Shown here in pieces: positions 61,369-64,000 of a stretch of DNA of 64,000 nucleotides. The position numbers were made by a program, and so were the translations under genes. This DNA is from Antitrichia curtipendula. Its lineage: Eukaryota > Streptophyta > Bryopsida > Hypnales > Leucodontaceae. The DNA lies in the NCBI GenBank assembly GCA_951230915.1, contig OX579638.1:5536696-5600695 (forward strand), given 5' to 3'. Position 1 is the first letter of the stretch, and each line of letters begins with the position of its first letter. The notes under the pieces were generated by a model. It worked only from the letters and a program-made list of their open reading frames with translations, searched no databases and had not been told where the DNA came from.

Positions 61369-62932
61369 AAATGAAAAAACAAACCCTATATACAACTATG
61401 GAGAGATCACTTTGGGTACAAAAGTCAAATTCTATTGAGATCAAATTGTTTTCTCACCCACATGTATAAATTTCTTATGCAATCTTTTGAAGTGGGAGTT
61501 TCTGACCAGAAACAACCCCATTTTCATTCAAAGATTAGTGAATAGACATTTAGTGAAGCCATGCTTACCCCATTAGACTATTGGTCCCATTTAATATATG
61601 AATAATTTAGATAAGATCCATCAAGTGTTAGAGTAAGTTAGATGAGTTGCCCTTGGTAACATGGGTCATTATATGAGATGGGATCATGTTCCTAATGATT
61701 TTAGTTTCCTCTACCTTGTTGTTTTTTGTAAAGAGTGGCACTACTTGCACATCCAATACAAACAATTTGAACAATTTGAAACCACAGCATGAACAATTTG
61801 AAGCTTTGAAATTGTGCAGAGTGTTGCCAAATTTTCAATTGTGGTACAATTATAAGGTATTTTCAACTAATGATAGAATGTCTAGACCAAAAGCATTATA
61901 ATCGCCGTTAGTGCAATGGAAAAATTTGTATAAACAGTTTATATCTTTGTTTATTTGCACTATGAAATTGTATTATAAAAATATAAAGTTTTTAATTAAG
62001 TTGATATCGTATTAAATGGGATAGTATTGGAAATCTTATAAGCTAACCTTGAAGGAATATTTGAAAAAATAAAAAAATAAAAAAATAAATTTTAATATTC
62101 AAATTGATCAAACCAATAATTTTTTGAACAAAAATAGGTTAATGCAAAATTATAGAAAATTGATATTTTGATGTTTGTATTTTTAGACAATAATTTAAAT
62201 TTTTGCATCTTTTTGTGGTTGGAACTTCATTCAAATGAGCATTCAACCAATCACATTTTAATGAATGAAGTTCCTACCATCCCTAATTTCATATTATAAT
62301 ATCCTATTGTCATGTAAGTATACTTATTGATGCTAGACGAGGATTTTATTATTTTTTGAAAAATTTGTAAGAGTCTATGTAATCATGTAAGTATTTTTGA
62401 AAATTATCACAAATTGCCAATGCTAATTTAAAACACCCTAATCTTTGAAAAATTTAAACCATTCAGAAAAAAAGCTTGACGATGTCGGTATGTGGCATAG
62501 ATATTAACAAAGCTATTTGGAATTCTATAAAGTAAATTTTTTTAATCTAATTTTAATAAGTATTGGAGTGATTTTTGAGATAAACAATATGTTTTTAATG
62601 AAGTAATTTAAAAGACAAATGGTACATAATAAAGAACGTCAATTTTGTTAAATTTATAGTATTCCAATACTTTGTCACTTTTCAGAGCACCTATCCTGAA
62701 ATATAAAGCTATACCTATCCTAGATGTTAGACCTTTATATACATATGCTTCACAATTTTAGGCACCGTAATCGTACCCCTTTAATGAAATTGACATTTGA
62801 AGAGTTTGATCTCAAAATATATAACATCTTGGAGTGATTTCAAGGAGAGTTTGACCCTAAAAAAACCCACATCGGCTATATGATCTCAATGTCATGTTGT
62901 CTAATTAAAATTGTCGACAATTCAAATGACAT
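61369..62932. other. AT-rich intergenic DNA
   Basis: No gene or repeat family recognised, apart from a short hairpin with perfect 13-bp arms (GGAACTTCATTCA, 62221-62233 and 62262-62274). Confidence 0.55.
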
Positions 62933-63346
62933 TAAGGTAGGAGGCTCTGAAATGGAGCGGGCATTAAGAACCAACCCTACAAATGGCTGCGAAATGGACA
63001 TGAGTTGATTCTGTAATTGACATGTATAGTCATTGAATGAATCAAGAAAAAAAGCATTATCAATTGCAAGAGCCAATCATTTGCTTTGCTTTCCCCATCT
63101 TTCTTCAGAGTTGCAAGTGAACCGTTTACAGAAGACCTAGGGTCATAAATAGGGACCTACGACCGAGTTCGTTTGAAAATTCATAAGTAATTCAAAAATG
63201 CTTGAAAAATTACAAAACCACTTGGGTTAGATTCCTCATCTATTTCTCTTTGTCTGAAAAATGAGCTAAAATTATTCCCATCCAATGAAATACACAAAAA
63301 AGGTGGACCAGCTCTTAGATGTGCCATTTCAGAACCTCCTACCTTA
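62933..63346. mobile_element. family Z TIR element (copy Z1)
   Basis: TAAGGTAGGAGGCTCTGAAAT at the left and TTTCAGAACCTCCTACCTTA at the right form a long inverted repeat. 414 bp, non-coding. The interior contains AAGAGCCAATCAT, GACCTAGGGTCATAAATAGG and AACCACTTGGGTTAGAT. Confidence 0.85.
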
Positions 63347-63735
63347 GATGATTTTGGGGGGATCTGGAGGGCCGTTTTGGGCCTGTTCTCGGCGCTGTTC
63401 TCCCGGCAGCAAAAGAACGGCCGCTGCCAGAAAAAAAATTTGGAAAAAAAAAAAAAAAAAAATTTAAATGGAAAAATGGAAAAACAAGATGAACAAATTA
63501 TTTTTTTGAATTTTTGAATTTTTTTGTATGTCTTGACAGTCGCTTGGCCACGTCACGCAATTGCTGCGGCGCAGTTCCAGACAGTTTCAGAGTCTGGGAA
63601 CCCTGGAGAACTCACAGCCCTCCACAGGGGCTGAATAACATGTAATGCCATCAATTTTGTTAAATTGATGAAATTTTGACATTTTAGGCACTATTCAAGG
63701 TGTTGTTTGGAACATAAACCCAAACCAATCTGAGT
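63347..63735. other. GC-rich/poly-A cassette between two Z elements
   Basis: Starts GGAGGGCCGTTTTGGGCC. It has a poly-A run (63446-63463), then CCACGTCACGC (63548) and a GC-rich tail. The layout is like 32960-33230. No open frame of note. Confidence 0.45.
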
Positions 63736-64000
63736 TAAGGTAGGAGGCTCTTGAATCGCCCATCTAAGGGCTGATCTGCCTTATTCATATGCTTCCTTGG
63801 TCGGTAGTATTTTTAATTCATTTTTCAGAGATAGAAAAATAGACGAGAAATCTAACACAAGTGGTTTCATATTTTTTTGAGCAATATTGAATTAGTTATG
63901 AATTTTCAAAGGAGATGTATCGTAGGTCCCTATTTGTGACCCTAGGTCTTCCATAAACCGCTCACTTGCAAGATGGGAAAAAGCAAAGCCGATGATTGGC
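63736..64000. mobile_element. family Z element (copy Z2, inverted, cut by window edge)
   Basis: Begins TAAGGTAGGAGGCTCTTGAA and then follows Z1 as reverse complement (GGTCCCTATTTGTGACCCTA, ATGATTGG). The far end lies outside the window. Confidence 0.8.

Overview
The window looks like nuclear DNA of a land plant. It carries intron-containing genes for an IQ67-domain (IQD) calmodulin-binding protein, a peroxisomal glycolate oxidase and a mitochondrial CGFS-type glutaredoxin, plus a one-exon zinc-ribbon protein. These four gene calls were read codon by codon across GT-AG introns. Introns are short to moderate (about 70 to 650 bp), and the intergenic DNA is very AT-rich and packed with small DNA-transposon remnants. 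No LTR retrotransposon was recognised. A seed-free plant is possible, but the sequence does not fix the clade.

Layout: (1) 1-1890, minus strand: 5' part of an IQD gene, running off the left edge; 1891-5640 is its upstream or 5'-leader region. (2) 5640-36980: AT-rich DNA dominated by non-autonomous elements with terminal inverted repeats (TIRs). I name the families X (about 0.7-1 kb, ends TTAACCCCTAAAG), Y (about 280-330 bp), W (about 420 bp), V (about 280 bp), Z (about 410 bp) and F (a 160-bp foldback). V, W, Y, Z and F all begin with a TAAGGT-like terminus. One locus shows three insertions nested in each other (26559-28618). (3) 37141-38900: a perfect 50-bp palindrome, then a GC-rich, hairpin-rich stretch without a recognised gene. 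(4) 39544-42812: a decayed PIF/Harbinger transposon with its own transposase relic. (5) 42813-48640: more repeats, including a (TA)n tract. (6) 48640-59616: the gene island. A zinc-ribbon gene (+) converges on glycolate oxidase (-), which is divergent from the glutaredoxin gene (+). (7) 59617-64000: foldbacks, one X copy and an inverted pair of Z elements, the second cut by the window edge.

The genes do not form a pathway or operon. Glycolate oxidase acts in photorespiration or 2-hydroxy-acid oxidation in the peroxisome, the glutaredoxin in mitochondrial iron-sulfur cluster handling, and the IQD protein in calcium/calmodulin signalling at the cytoskeleton. No defence island, CRISPR array, tRNA or rRNA gene was seen. 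The most unusual material is the set of related TIR/foldback elements, the palindromic regions near 37.1 and 38.7 kb, a changed active-site residue in the glycolate oxidase, and an irregular splice junction in the IQD67 domain.
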